From positions 1 through 45,010 of the forward strand of contig NZ_FOKF01000038.1 in assembly GCF_900111995.1 (NCBI RefSeq): a stretch of 45,010 bases of DNA. Reading direction: 5' to 3'. Both the position numbers and the translations under genes were made by a program. The first letter of the stretch is position 1, and each line of letters starts with the position of its first letter. The stretch comes from Collimonas sp. OK607. Its GTDB lineage: Bacteria > Pseudomonadota > Gammaproteobacteria > Burkholderiales > Burkholderiaceae_D. This document shows positions 8,462-17,697 of this stretch, piece by piece. The notes below the pieces were generated by a model. The model was not told the DNA's origin and ran no database searches. It saw only the letters and a program-made list of their open reading frames with translations.

Positions 8462-9244
8462 ATGGCCATGTTGTTGATCGATGTCGGCAATACCCGTATC
8501 AAATGGGCGCTTGCAGCGCTGCCCGAGATGGGCAGCGGCGGCTTGCCCGGCGAGTGGCTGGAAAGCGGCTCGGCGACGCATAGCGAGCTGGTGACGCTGA
8601 GTGCGCGCTGGCGCAAGCTGACAGCGAAGGTGACGCGCATTCTGGTTTCCAATGTGGCTGGCGAGCGTACGCATGAGCGTTTGCAGACGTTGCTGGAAAC
8701 AGTTTTTGGCAGCAGCATGCAGCTTCACTGGTTTGCCTCGTTGCCGCAACTGGCGGGTCTGCGCAATGCCTATCGCGATCCTGCACAATTGGGATGCGAC
8801 CGGTTTGCTGCGGCGCTGGGGGCGCAACGGCTATTTCCGCAGCAAGCCTTGATTGTAGCCACCTGCGGTACCGCCACCACGATTGATGCGGTCAGCGCCG
8901 ACGGCGTATTTACCGGCGGCATGATCTTGCCGGGCCTGGGTTTGATGGCGACCTCGCTGGCGCGCAGTACCGCGCAATTGCCGCACATTACCGATCACGT
9001 GCATGTAAATACCTTGTTTGCCGATAATACCGATGACGCTATCATCAGCGGCTGCATCAATGCACAGGTTGGCGCCATCGAACGGGCATTTGCCTTGCAC
9101 AGCCAGCAATCGCCGGGCAAACGCATAGGTTGTATCGTGGCCGGGGGCTCGGCGGCTTTAGTTGCGCCGTACCTGTCCATAGCGCATGAAACAGTTGATA
9201 ATCTGGTATTGATCGGTCTGCAAACCGCTGCAGCAACACTATAA
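8462..9244 (+). CDS. coaX: type III pantothenate kinase
   Basis: The 260-residue enzyme performs the first step of coenzyme A synthesis. The N-terminal phosphate-binding strand DVGNTRIKWAL is the CoaX signature of the acetate kinase/hsp70-like fold. The LGCDRFAA motif with its Asp-Arg pair and the later ATCGTATTIDAV and GGMILPG segments fit the family. It begins 3 bases after birA; the birA-coaX pairing (sometimes fused) is common in betaproteobacteria. Confidence 0.95.
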   Translation: MAMLLIDVGNTRIKWALAALPEMGSGGLPGEWLESGSATHSELVTLSARWRKLTAKVTRILVSNVAGERTHERLQTLLETVFGSSMQLHWFASLPQLAGLRNAYRDPAQLGCDRFAAALGAQRLFPQQALIVATCGTATTIDAVSADGVFTGGMILPGLGLMATSLARSTAQLPHITDHVHVNTLFADNTDDAIISGCINAQVGAIERAFALHSQQSPGKRIGCIVAGGSAALVAPYLSIAHETVDNLVLIGLQTAAATL

Positions 9245-9251
9245 AAACATC

Positions 9252-9947
9252 ATGTTGAAAATCATTTTCTGGCTGCTGTTATTGGCGAATGCGACGTTGT
9301 TCGCCATGCAAAAAGGCTATCTCGGCGCGCTCTACAGCGATGGCCGGGAGCCGACTCGTATCAGCAAGCAGTTGCAGGCGGATAAAATCAAAATGACGGT
9401 GGCAGAGGCCGCTCAGGCCGCATCGGCTGCGGTTGCCAGTACGGCGCCGGCAGCGCCAGCTGCGGCGGCGGACCCGGCACCGGTGGTGGCTTGCACCGAA
9501 ATCGGCAATTTCGCTGCGGCGGAAGCACGGCGTTTTTCGAGCAAGCTGGCGGAGCGCGCGCCGAACGTCAAATTTGTCCGTCGCGAAACGCAGGAAGTGG
9601 CCAGCCACATGGTGTACCTGCCGTCGCTGGGCAGCAAGGACGCGGCCGATAAAAAGGCTGACGAAATACGCCGGCTCGGGATCAGCGATTTCTTCGTAAT
9701 ACAGGATTCCGGCGCGCTGCGCTATGGCATTTCACTGGGCATTTTCAGAACCGATGAAGCTGCGCAAAAGCAAGTCGCCAGCCTGGCCAAGCGTGGCCTG
9801 GGCGGCGCCAAGATCAGTACGCGCACGGTGAGCTCCAGTAAAGTGGCATTCCAGCTGCGTGATCTGGGTGGCGACGCCAAGATTGCGTTCGACAAGATCA
9901 AGCTGGATTTTCCTGGCCAGGAAGTACGCAGCTGCGCTGGTCCTTAG
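9252..9947 (+). CDS. SPOR-domain membrane protein
   Basis: The 231-residue protein has one N-terminal transmembrane helix (about 3-18), then an Ala/Pro-rich periplasmic linker (about 55-80), then a SPOR-like domain (about 85-195; GNFAAAEARRFSSKL, SHMVYLPSLGSKDAADKKADEIRRLG, YGISLGIF). SPOR domains bind denuded septal peptidoglycan, so a role at the division site is likely, though not shown. It follows coaX by 7 bases. Its last 50 bases overlap, tail to tail, the CWC-protein gene on the other strand. Confidence 0.85.
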   Translation: MLKIIFWLLLLANATLFAMQKGYLGALYSDGREPTRISKQLQADKIKMTVAEAAQAASAAVASTAPAAPAAAADPAPVVACTEIGNFAAAEARRFSSKLAERAPNVKFVRRETQEVASHMVYLPSLGSKDAADKKADEIRRLGISDFFVIQDSGALRYGISLGIFRTDEAAQKQVASLAKRGLGGAKISTRTVSSSKVAFQLRDLGGDAKIAFDKIKLDFPGQEVRSCAGP

Positions 9948-10134
9948 CGATCGGGTGCTCGCCAACTGTTTGTTGTTGCAGCACCAGGCGTTCCAGGCAG
10001 TCCGGGCAATAGCATTCCGTGGCTGCCGGCCCGGCGTTGGCCAGCGGCGGCAGCAGGCTGCACCAGCAAGGCTGATCCGCATGCTGGCCGGCGCCACACG
10101 AAAACTGTTGCTGGCAGGCGGGGCATTGCGCCAT
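9898..10134 (-). CDS. cysteine-rich CWC family protein
   Basis: This 78-residue protein has the spacing of the cysteine-rich CWC family: CPAC near the N-terminus, then C-G, then CWC with a following LPPL, then C-Y-C-P-D-C-L. The pairs suggest one or two zinc sites. The ATG at 10134 is chosen because the CWC domain begins right there; a longer open frame to 10227 adds residues without domain similarity. Function is unknown for the family. It overlaps the 3' end of the SPOR gene on the opposite strand by 50 bases. Confidence 0.75.
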   Translation of the reverse strand: MAQCPACQQQFSCGAGQHADQPCWCSLLPPLANAGPAATECYCPDCLERLVLQQQTVGEHPIAKDQRSCVLPGQENPA

Positions 10135-10290
10135 TCTGCTTATCCTTTGTAAGTCGGTGCGTGTTGTGCAGGGGAAAACGGGCTTCATAATAGCCATCAA
10201 ACGTACATTGACGTATCTATGCAACATCGCTACGCAACATCAGGAGATTATTGGCGCGCTTGCCGCACCTAAGCAAGCGCATTTCCATGT

Positions 10291-10323
10291 AAAATCGCGC
10301 TGATCCTTCTCGCAGCGATTTTT
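10291..10323 (+). terminator. possible terminator or leader hairpin upstream of argB
   Basis: An 8-bp inverted repeat (AAAATCGC / GCGATTTT) with a 16-base loop runs into a five-T run. It could end transcription from upstream or act as an argB leader hairpin. The long loop makes it weak. Confidence 0.35.
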
Positions 10324-10400
10324 AACTCCCCCCGAGTTGCAGTCTTTGCACTTTTTTACTTTCTTCTGACAAGCTCAGAACCTCTCTTGTAGGACTGTTC

Positions 10401-11303
10401 ATGGCCGATTTGACCAACGATCTAGCCAACGTTGCCCCAGGAATCAAAGCTGAAATTCTGGCCGAGGCGTTACCGTACATCCGTCAATTCCACGGTAAAA
10501 CCATTGTCGTCAAATACGGCGGCAATGCAATGACCGAAGAGCGCCTGAAGCACGGCTTCGCGCGCGACGTGATTTTGTTGAAACTGGTCGGCATGAACCC
10601 GGTGGTGGTGCATGGCGGCGGCCCGCAAATCGACAATGCCCTGAAGAAAATCGGCAAGCAAGGCACCTTCGTGCAAGGCATGCGGATTACCGACGAAGAA
10701 ACCATGGAAGTAGTGGAGTGGGTGCTGGGCGGCGAAGTGCAGCAGGATATCGTGATGCTGATCAACCACTACGGTGGCCAGGCTGTCGGCCTGACCGGCA
10801 AGGATGGCGGCCTGATCCGTGCGCGCAAATACCGCATGCCGGACCGTGAGCATCCGGGTGAATTCCTCGATATCGGCTTTGTCGGCGAAATCGAAGCCAT
10901 CAATCCGGCGGTGGTCAAAGCGTTGCAGGACGATGCGTTCATTCCTATCATTTCGCCTATCGGCTTTGGCGCCGACGGCCAGGCTTACAACATCAATGCC
11001 GACGTCGTGGCAGGCAAGATCGCAGAAATCCTGCACGCTGAAAAGCTGATCATGATGACCAATATTGCTGGCGTGCAAGATAAGCAAGGCAATCTGGTGA
11101 CTGACTTGTCGGCACGCGAAATCGATGAAATGTTCAAGGACGGCACCATCTCCGGCGGCATGCTGCCTAAGATTTCATCGGCACTGGATGCGGCCAAGTC
11201 GGGTGTCAATACGGTGCACATCATTGATGGCCGTATCGAGCATTCGTTGCTGCTGGAAGTGTTGACCGAACAGGCGTTCGGCACCATGATCCGCTCGCAC
11301 TGA
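10401..11303 (+). CDS. argB: acetylglutamate kinase
   Basis: The 300-residue enzyme phosphorylates N-acetyl-L-glutamate, the second step of arginine synthesis, in the cytoplasm. Recognisable amino-acid-kinase-fold segments are VVKYGGNAM near residue 37, [11 protein letters not shown] near 67, and [29 protein letters not shown] in the C-terminal half. The N-terminal extension of about 25 residues (with the [12 protein letters not shown] helix) is the type linked to hexameric, arginine-inhibited enzymes. It is a single-gene unit ended by a strong terminator at 11332. Confidence 0.97.
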   Translation: MADLTNDLANVAPGIKAEILAEALPYIRQFHGKTIVVKYGGNAMTEERLKHGFARDVILLKLVGMNPVVVHGGGPQIDNALKKIGKQGTFVQGMRITDEETMEVVEWVLGGEVQQDIVMLINHYGGQAVGLTGKDGGLIRARKYRMPDREHPGEFLDIGFVGEIEAINPAVVKALQDDAFIPIISPIGFGADGQAYNINADVVAGKIAEILHAEKLIMMTNIAGVQDKQGNLVTDLSAREIDEMFKDGTISGGMLPKISSALDAAKSGVNTVHIIDGRIEHSLLLEVLTEQAFGTMIRSH

Positions 11304-11331
11304 TTTTCCGGGAAAGCCAGGATCAGTAAAG

Positions 11332-11360
11332 CGCAAGACTTCGGTCTTGCGTTTTTTTTT
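11332..11360 (+). terminator. rho-independent terminator of argB
   Basis: A perfect 8-bp stem (CGCAAGAC / GTCTTGCG) with a TTCG tetraloop is followed by nine T residues, 28 bases after the argB stop. It is one of the clearest terminators in the window. Confidence 0.9.
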
Positions 11361-11363
11361 GTG

Positions 11364-12083
11364 CTAGGCCGCCGGCACCAGCAACGCCAGGTGTTCCGGC
11401 TCCAGATAGCACCATTCCCCAAGTTCCAGCTCCAGCGCGTCCAGCGTCAGGCCACCAATAGCGGTGCGGCGCAACGCCGTGCAATGATTGCCGGCCGCAA
11501 CCAGCATGCGCTTGACCTGATGGTACTTCCCCTGTTCCAGCACGATCTCGATTTCGTGCGTGCCGAGCATGCGGCAACTGATAGCAGCAAGGGTTTGCGG
11601 CTCATCGTGCAATTTCACGCCGGCCAGCAAACTTTGCACCAGTTCCTCGGTCACAGGATCATGCGTGGTGGCAACGTACAACTTCGGCACGTGTCGTTTG
11701 GGTGAAGACTGGGCATGGATGAAGCTGCCGTCGTCCGACATCAGCAGCAAACCGGTGGTGTCGTGGTCGAGCCGTCCTACCGGCTGCACGTCACGCCAGC
11801 TGAATTGTTCCGGCAAGATGCTTAATACCCCCGGGTGATGGCTGGGTTTGCGGGAGCACTCGATATCGGCCGGTTTGTTGAGCACGATATAGACATGTTC
11901 GCGGTAAATCCATTCTTCATCGAACAGGGTGAACACCAGGCCGTCGGTGTCGGGCATAGATTTATAGTCGGTAACAGCGACGCCGTCGATGACGACTTCG
12001 CCATCTTCAATTAACTCGCGGCAATATTTTCGGCTGCCGAAGCCCTGCGATTGCAGGATTCGGTCTAAGGTCAGTTTAGGCAT
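11364..12083 (-). CDS. rsuA: 16S rRNA pseudouridine(516) synthase
   Basis: The 239-residue RsuA-family enzyme converts U516 of 16S rRNA to pseudouridine. An N-terminal S4 RNA-binding domain (about 3-50; LDRILQSQGFGSRKYCRELI) precedes the catalytic domain with motif GRLDHDTTG and catalytic Asp106. KYHQVKRMLVAAGN and LRRTAIGG are conserved motif II/III elements. It converges on argB and shares the intergenic terminator region. Confidence 0.92.
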   Translation of the reverse strand: MPKLTLDRILQSQGFGSRKYCRELIEDGEVVIDGVAVTDYKSMPDTDGLVFTLFDEEWIYREHVYIVLNKPADIECSRKPSHHPGVLSILPEQFSWRDVQPVGRLDHDTTGLLLMSDDGSFIHAQSSPKRHVPKLYVATTHDPVTEELVQSLLAGVKLHDEPQTLAAISCRMLGTHEIEIVLEQGKYHQVKRMLVAAGNHCTALRRTAIGGLTLDALELELGEWCYLEPEHLALLVPAA

Positions 12084-12239
12084 GGCGGGAATGTAGCAGA
12101 ATGGTGTCGGGACGGGAAGAGGGCTGCGCTTTGCGGATGTTCGCTGATAATGATTAATGACGCGCGAAAAGCAGCCCGGATTCGTTATATTCCTTACCGT
12201 TGACTAAGGGGTAACAAACTCAGCCATCCCGATCGGGAG

Positions 12240-12818
12240 TTATTCTGCCACTGTCTGGTGCCGGAAACATTCGATGCAGTGGTCATTGACCATGCCGATC
12301 GCCTGCATATAAGCGTAAATGATGGTGGAGCCGACAAATTTGAAGCCGCGTTTGCCCAAATCCTTGGAAATGCGGTCGGACAAAGGCGTTTTGGCAGGAT
12401 TGCCGCCTAGTAATGTCCATTGATTCTGGATCGGCTCGCCATCGACGTAGGCCCATAAGAAAGCATCAAGACCGCCGACTTCGGTACGCAGGCGCAGATA
12501 AGCCTGGGCGTTGCTGATCGTGGCGGCAATCTTCAGGCGATTGCGGACGATGCCGGCGTCGGCCAGCAGGGACGCCACTTTGACCTCGTCATAGCGGGCG
12601 ATTTTTTTCGCGTCCCAGCCGTCGAAGGCGCGGCGGTAGTTGTCGCGCTTGTTGAGGATGGTTTCCCAGCTCAGGCCGGCTTGCGCACCTTCCAGGTTCA
12701 GCATTTCGAACAGTTGCACCTCATCGTGGCAGGGTTTGCCCCATTCCTCGTCGTGGTAGGCCAGGTAACGGGGATTGGCGGGATTGGCCCAGGCGCAACG
12801 GGTAACGATGGTGGTCAT
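12240..12818 (-). CDS. tag: DNA-3-methyladenine glycosylase I
   Basis: The 192-residue enzyme excises 3-methyladenine from DNA in base-excision repair. It has the N-terminal CAW....YHDEEWG segment and the C-terminal VNDHCIECFRH segment that together supply the zinc ligands of Tag. The core has SWETILNKRDNYRRAFDGWD and FKFVGSTIIYAYMQAIGMVNDH. The ATG at 12818 puts the first zinc cysteine about seven residues from the N-terminus, as in known enzymes; a 39-residue upstream extension to 12935 has no similarity and is rejected. Confidence 0.94.
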   Translation of the reverse strand: MTTIVTRCAWANPANPRYLAYHDEEWGKPCHDEVQLFEMLNLEGAQAGLSWETILNKRDNYRRAFDGWDAKKIARYDEVKVASLLADAGIVRNRLKIAATISNAQAYLRLRTEVGGLDAFLWAYVDGEPIQNQWTLLGGNPAKTPLSDRISKDLGKRGFKFVGSTIIYAYMQAIGMVNDHCIECFRHQTVAE

Positions 12819-13006
12819 GGTCAGGCGCAGGAGGAACTTTGGCGGTTCCTCGAAGTTGAGGTATGTGTATGCTACCGCATCACGTCGACATCGCACGCCA
12901 ACATCTTGGCGCGATGCTTTCCAGGTCGTTCGCATACTTTTTTTGCATACCCCATGGTCCGGTGCTGTGCCAGAATTGGACTCTCTACTTTTTTAGGAAT
13001 CCGATC

Positions 13007-13864
13007 ATGCAAGACCCGCTGGTCTATCTCAATGGCAGCATGACGCCGCTGTCCGAAGCGCGCATCCCCGTACTCGACCGCGGCTTCATTTTCGGTGATG
13101 GCGTGTATGAGGTGATTCCTATCTACGGCCGTAAATTATTCCGTTCCGAGCATCATCTGGCGCGCCTGTTTCGCAGCCTGGCAAAGATCAGTATTACAAA
13201 TCCGCATGACAAAGAACAGTGGCTGGCGCTGATCCAAGGTGTGATCGATGCCCATCCGGCGGATGACCAGATGGTCTACATCCACGTCACCCGCGGCGTC
13301 GCCAAGCGCGGCCATGCGTTCCCGAAAGAGGCGCTGACGCCGACGGTGTTCATCATGACCAACCCGCTGGTGTTGCCGAGCGCGGCATTGCGCGCTAGCG
13401 GCGTGCCTTGCGTGTCGATGGAGGATCAACGCTGGCTGCATTGCGAGATCAAGTCGATTTCCCTGCTGGGGAATGTACTGGCGGCGCAAAATGCTGCCGA
13501 GCATGGCGTGGTGGAGGCGATCCAGTTCCGCGATGGCTGGCTGACCGAAGCGTCGTCTTCCAACGTCTGGATCGTCAAAAACGGCAAACTGATGGCGCCG
13601 CCTAAGGATAATCTGATCCTGGAAGGGATCCGCTACCGCCTGATCGAGGAATTGTGCGCTGCCGGCGGCATTCCGTTCGAAGCTCGCCGGATTACGCGCG
13701 AAGAGGTGTTTGCCGCCGATGAAGTGCTGCTTTCGTCAGCCACCAAGGAAGTGTTGCCGGTGGTTTCGATTGACGGCAAGACTATTGGAAATGGCGAACC
13801 CGGCCCCATATACAAGCAGTTATACGAGGCTTATCAGGCGGCCAAGGCAGCTCAGGCAACTTAA
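13007..13864 (+). CDS. dat: D-amino acid aminotransferase (class IV PLP enzyme)
   Basis: The 285-residue fold-type IV PLP enzyme most resembles D-alanine transaminase. The N-terminal segment ARIPVLDRGFIFGDGVYEV is the class IV hallmark; Lys149 in CEIKSISLLGNVLA is the Schiff-base lysine; EASSSNVWIV and GIRY binding segments follow. The ATG at 13007 has AGGA at the right distance; a longer frame from 12863 runs over the tag start and is rejected. It stands upstream of ybeD in the conserved dat-ybeD-lipB-lipA order. Branched-chain aminotransferase activity is a less likely alternative. Confidence 0.9.
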   Translation: MQDPLVYLNGSMTPLSEARIPVLDRGFIFGDGVYEVIPIYGRKLFRSEHHLARLFRSLAKISITNPHDKEQWLALIQGVIDAHPADDQMVYIHVTRGVAKRGHAFPKEALTPTVFIMTNPLVLPSAALRASGVPCVSMEDQRWLHCEIKSISLLGNVLAAQNAAEHGVVEAIQFRDGWLTEASSSNVWIVKNGKLMAPPKDNLILEGIRYRLIEELCAAGGIPFEARRITREEVFAADEVLLSSATKEVLPVVSIDGKTIGNGEPGPIYKQLYEAYQAAKAAQAT

Positions 13865-13897
13865 TCAGCGAGCTGCAGGTATTGCTGTAAGGCGTTG

Positions 13898-13931
13898 CAG
13901 GGCAGAAATCTTATTGTTTTCTGCCCTGTTT
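13898..13931 (+). terminator. terminator-like hairpin after dat
   Basis: An 11-bp perfect inverted repeat (CAGGGCAGAAA / TTTCTGCCCTG) with a 9-base loop is followed by TTTCC. The T-run is short, so termination may be partial. Confidence 0.6.
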
Positions 13932-14042
13932 CCATTTACATAAGCTGTGCCGGCAAACTCCCGGTCGCCGATAAGCTTTTAGTGCAGGAATCCGTTTCGG
14001 GAGTAAACTACTATCCTGCGTCACCATTAAAGAGCAACCATC

Positions 14043-14336
14043 ATGACCGAGCCCACTGAAAACCAGGTTATCCCCCCCGCTGAAAGCCTGATCGAATACC
14101 CAAGCGATTTTCCCATCAAGATCATGGGACCTACGCACGACGCATTTGCGCCGACCATGGTTGGCGTGGTGGTGCAGCATGATCCGACTTTTCATATCGA
14201 CAAGCTGGAAGTGCGGCCATCGTCCAAGGGTAACTATACCGGCCTGACTGCTACTGTTCGTGCGACAAGCCGTGAACAGCTGGATGATTTGTATCGGGCC
14301 TTGTCGTCGCACCCGATGGTCAAGATGGTGCTTTAA
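14043..14336 (+). CDS. ybeD: YbeD/DUF493 family protein
   Basis: The 97-residue cytoplasmic protein belongs to the UPF0250 (DUF493) family: IEYPSDFPIKIMG at the N-terminus, then a regulatory ACT-like core with RPSSKGNYTGLTATVRATSREQLDDLYRALSSHPMVKMVL at the C-terminus. Its function is not established, but it is conserved next to lipB/lipA in many proteobacteria. Here the lysR/DUF2917 pair separates it from lipB by 1.6 kb. Confidence 0.92.
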   Translation: MTEPTENQVIPPAESLIEYPSDFPIKIMGPTHDAFAPTMVGVVVQHDPTFHIDKLEVRPSSKGNYTGLTATVRATSREQLDDLYRALSSHPMVKMVL

Positions 14337-14348
14337 ATCCTCATTGGA

Positions 14349-15278
14349 TCATGATGGCTCGGGTCCTCCGGGCCATTCGCTTTGCGCCTTGAAAGTCCTG
14401 ATCTCGTCCAGCAGCCAGCGATGGAAAGCCTGCACCTGCGGTTTGCTCAGCGCTTCCCTGGTGCAGGCGAAATAATAGGATAGCGGGCAGAGCGCGACGA
14501 CATCGAACAAACGCACCAACTCCCCCGAAGCAATTTCCTGTAGTGCAATCGCGTGCCGCGTCAAAGCAATCCCCAATCCATCCGAAGCCGAGCGCAACAG
14601 CATCGACGCATCCTCGATCAGCAAGCCGCCAGTCGGTTCCACCAGGTCGATGCCTGCAGCCTCGAACCACGGCATCCACGATGACTCTGTATCCATGCGC
14701 AACAGGCTGCACTGCTCCAGCTCCTGCGGCGTTTTCGGCAGGTTTCCGTCACGGTAGTTCGGGCTGGCCACCGGATAGTAATAATCGTCCATCAGTTTTT
14801 CCACCACCAGGCCAGGATAGTGGCCCAGCCCGTAGCGCAGGCCGACATCGATCGGTTCACGTTCCAGGTCATTGAGGTGGCTGCTCGATTGCAGCACCAC
14901 CTCGGTATCGGGATGCAGGTCGATGAATTTCCACAGCCGTGGCGCCAGCCAGCGTGCAGCAAACGAGGGCAGGGCGGAAATGGTCAAGCGCTTCTGCTTG
15001 GCATCCATCTTCAAGGCTTCGGCCGCAAATGCGATTTCATTCAAGGATTTACGGATGACGGCGGCAAAGCGCTGCCCTTGCTCGGTGATCGTGATGCGCT
15101 TGCCGTGGCGGCTGAACAACATGATGCCCAGCTCCTGCTCCAAGGCCCGGATCTGATGGCTGATCGCACCCGGCGTCACGAAGATTTCTTCGGCGGCGCG
15201 CGAAAAGCTGTCATTGCGTGCTGCAGCCTCGAAGGCGCGTAGGGCAGAAAGGTTAGGCAATTTTCGGAGATCGGCCAT
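14349..15278 (-). CDS. LysR-family transcriptional regulator (GcvA-like)
   Basis: The 309-residue regulator has an N-terminal winged helix (about residues 8-66; LSALRAFEAAARNDSFSRAAEEIFVTPGAISHQIRALEQELG) and a type 2 periplasmic-binding-like effector domain from about 93. The LPNLSALRAFEAAAR start is characteristic of the GcvA/AmpR-like branch. It is divergent from the DUF2917 gene across 159 bases, and LysR proteins commonly control the divergent neighbour, so that is the first candidate target. In E. coli a LysR gene (ybeF) also sits between lipB and lipA, but nothing ties this one to lipoate. The effector cannot be predicted. Confidence 0.92.
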   Translation of the reverse strand: MADLRKLPNLSALRAFEAAARNDSFSRAAEEIFVTPGAISHQIRALEQELGIMLFSRHGKRITITEQGQRFAAVIRKSLNEIAFAAEALKMDAKQKRLTISALPSFAARWLAPRLWKFIDLHPDTEVVLQSSSHLNDLEREPIDVGLRYGLGHYPGLVVEKLMDDYYYPVASPNYRDGNLPKTPQELEQCSLLRMDTESSWMPWFEAAGIDLVEPTGGLLIEDASMLLRSASDGLGIALTRHAIALQEIASGELVRLFDVVALCPLSYYFACTREALSKPQVQAFHRWLLDEIRTFKAQSEWPGGPEPS

Positions 15279-15437
15279 TTTATATGAGAAAAATTAGCAA
15301 GGGAGGAGAAAATTACTCGTTTTGTTACTGCCTGCGGATTGTCTAAAATGGCTCTGTAGAAACAAGGAACGTCTATATCAAGCGGTGTGGAGTGAGATGT
15401 AGCGTCCAATATACCAGCAGTTTCAAGGAGTGACATC

Positions 15438-15746
15438 ATGCGAAAATTATTAGCTAACGAGTCTTTAACCATAGATGCCGGTACAGCCACGTCGGTAACC
15501 GCCCCGGTAGCGCAAACCCTGCAAATCATGCAAGGCCGGGTGTGGGTAACCGTAACGGGGCACGGCGATGACTACTGGTTGTCTGCCGGGCAATTCCTGA
15601 GCGTCGCCGCTGACAGCCATATCGTCATCGAAGCAATCAAAGGCAACAGCGTGGTGCAAATTCAACAGCAATCGACACGTCTGCCGGCCTCGAATGCACG
15701 CGCCGGTTTTAGCAAGCCACTGGGCGCAAGGCCTGCAGTTTGCTGA
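15438..15746 (+). CDS. DUF2917 domain protein
   Basis: The 102-residue protein matches DUF2917: a cupin-like core of short beta strands (LQIMQGRVWVTVTGHGDDYWLSAGQFLSV) followed by a disordered tail. A strong ribosome-binding site AAGGAG lies 7 bases before the ATG. The start is 159 bases from the divergent lysR start, and this LysR-DUF2917 arrangement recurs in Burkholderiales. The function is unknown; a small-ligand or sensory role is only a guess. Confidence 0.8.
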   Translation: MRKLLANESLTIDAGTATSVTAPVAQTLQIMQGRVWVTVTGHGDDYWLSAGQFLSVAADSHIVIEAIKGNSVVQIQQQSTRLPASNARAGFSKPLGARPAVC

Positions 15747-15906
15747 TTTTTGCTGATTTGATATCGGATATCACTCACTACCGTGACGCGACTGCAACAT
15801 CGCTTCGATCCGGATATTGCATGACTGGATGCCGTTAAGCCCTCTTCCGGTCTGACGGCGTCCCCGGTGGCGCACGCCCACGGCCGATTTTCGGTACACT
15901 TGCGGT

Positions 15907-16581
15907 ATGTCCAGTGCGCAGCAATTCATTTCCCCAGATCTTCTGCCTAGCCCCCAAATTATTCAGCGCGGCGTAGAACCTTATCAAGTCAGTTTTGACG
16001 CGATGCGCGCGTTTACCGACTCCCGTTCCCCCGATACGCCAGACCAGTTGTGGATAGTTGAACATCCGCCAGTGTTTACACTGGGTTTGGGAGCCGATCC
16101 GAGCCATGTGCTGGCACCGCACCAGATCCCGGTGATACAGACCGATCGCGGTGGCGAAGTGACTTATCACGGGCCGGGTCAGGTAGTGATTTACCTGCTG
16201 CTGGACTTGCGCCGCCGCCGTCCCGCCGCGCGTCTGTTTGTGCGTGAATTCGTGCAGGGTATCGAGCAGGCGGTGATCGACACGCTGGCAGCGTATAATC
16301 TGGCTGGTGAACGCAAGGCCGGCGCCCCCGGGATTTATATTGCCGACGGCGTCTGGCAGGGTGCGAAGATCGCCGCGCTTGGCTTGAAAGTAAGAGGCAG
16401 CGGCTGCACTTACCACGGTGTGTCGCTCAATGTTGCCATGGATCTGACGCCTTTTTCCTGGATCAATCCATGCGGCTACGAAGGCCTCGCCACAGTCGAT
16501 ATGAAAACACTAGGCGTTGATAGTGCTCTCTCAGAGGTGCAGTTAGCGCTTGCTCACAAATTGATAGACCGTTTTAACTGA
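15907..16581 (+). CDS. lipB: octanoyltransferase
   Basis: The 224-residue enzyme transfers octanoyl groups from acyl carrier protein to the lipoyl domains of 2-oxoacid dehydrogenases and the glycine cleavage H protein. The signature [12 protein letters not shown] is at 81-92. The catalytic dyad is Lys154 ([11 protein letters not shown]) and Cys189 (INPCGYEGL). It is followed after 38 bases by lipA, which completes lipoate synthesis. Confidence 0.96.
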   Translation: MSSAQQFISPDLLPSPQIIQRGVEPYQVSFDAMRAFTDSRSPDTPDQLWIVEHPPVFTLGLGADPSHVLAPHQIPVIQTDRGGEVTYHGPGQVVIYLLLDLRRRRPAARLFVREFVQGIEQAVIDTLAAYNLAGERKAGAPGIYIADGVWQGAKIAALGLKVRGSGCTYHGVSLNVAMDLTPFSWINPCGYEGLATVDMKTLGVDSALSEVQLALAHKLIDRFN

Positions 16582-16619
16582 GTCCTTTTTCGAGACTCCA
16601 GCAAGGAAATGCCTAGACC

Positions 16620-17627
16620 ATGACCACAGAAACCACGCCGTCGCTGCCTGCAGAAGCCACCATCGCCACCGCTAGCTACAATCCGTCCGAAAAGCAAAAA
16701 GGCGCCAGCAAGACCTCGCGCATTCCAATCAAGATCATCCCGATTGAAGCTCTGAAAAAGCCGGACTGGATACGCGTCAAGGCAGCTTCGCCATCGTCGC
16801 GGTTTTACGAAATCAAAGACATCCTGCGCGCCAATAGCCTGGTCACGGTTTGCGAAGAAGCCAGCTGCCCGAATATCGGCGAGTGTTTCGGCAAGGGCAC
16901 GGCAACTTTCATGATCATGGGCGACAAATGCACCCGTCGCTGCCCGTTCTGCGATGTCGGCCACGGCCGCCCGGATCCGCTCGACGTCAACGAGCCGGAA
17001 AACCTCGCGAAGACCATCGCCGCGCTGAAATTGAATTACGTTGTCATCACCAGCGTCGACCGCGACGATTTGCGTGACGGCGGCGCCGGCCATTTCGCCG
17101 ATTGCATCCGCCACGTGCGGGCGTTGTCGCCGAATACCCGGATTGAAATCCTGGTGCCGGATTTCCGCGGCCGTATGGATCGCGCGCTGGAAATCCTCAA
17201 CCTGGCGCCGCCTGATGTGATGAACCACAACCTGGAAACCGCACCGCGCCTGTACAAGGAAGCGCGGCCCGGCTCAGACTACGAATATTCGCTGAACCTG
17301 CTGAAGCGCTTCAAGGCGCTGCATCCGAACACGCCGACCAAATCCGGCATCATGGTCGGCCTCGGCGAAACCGATGAAGAAGTACTGCAAGTCATGCGCG
17401 ACATGCGCGCCCATGACGTCGACATGCTGACCATCGGCCAGTACCTGATGCCAAGCGGGAATCACTTGCCGGTGCGGCGCTATGTGCATCCTGATGTCTT
17501 CAAGATGTATGAGGAAGAAGCCTACAAGATGGGTTTTGCGCACGCTGCCGTGGGCGCCATGGTGCGTAGTTCTTACCATGCGGACCAGCAGGCGCATGAT
17601 GCCGGCATGGTGGTGAACACTCAGTAA
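16620..17627 (+). CDS. lipA: lipoyl synthase
   Basis: The 335-residue radical-SAM enzyme inserts two sulfur atoms into protein-bound octanoyl chains. The auxiliary [4Fe-4S] cluster ligands are Cys78, Cys83 and Cys89 ([12 protein letters not shown]), and the radical-SAM cluster ligands are Cys104, Cys108 and Cys111 (CTRRCPFC). The C-terminal RSSYHA supplies the conserved serine ligand of the auxiliary cluster. It uses the octanoylated proteins made by LipB. Confidence 0.98.
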   Translation: MTTETTPSLPAEATIATASYNPSEKQKGASKTSRIPIKIIPIEALKKPDWIRVKAASPSSRFYEIKDILRANSLVTVCEEASCPNIGECFGKGTATFMIMGDKCTRRCPFCDVGHGRPDPLDVNEPENLAKTIAALKLNYVVITSVDRDDLRDGGAGHFADCIRHVRALSPNTRIEILVPDFRGRMDRALEILNLAPPDVMNHNLETAPRLYKEARPGSDYEYSLNLLKRFKALHPNTPTKSGIMVGLGETDEEVLQVMRDMRAHDVDMLTIGQYLMPSGNHLPVRRYVHPDVFKMYEEEAYKMGFAHAAVGAMVRSSYHADQQAHDAGMVVNTQ

Positions 17628-17697
17628 GTGACGGGGACATTTCCATGGGATTCAGCGGCAGACAGGTTTTCGTCATACTGAATCCCGATGGCCATAA

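Noticed and set aside
12863-13006. N-terminal extension of dat
   Set aside because: It overlaps the tag promoter region and has no similarity; the ATG at 13007 has a ribosome-binding site.
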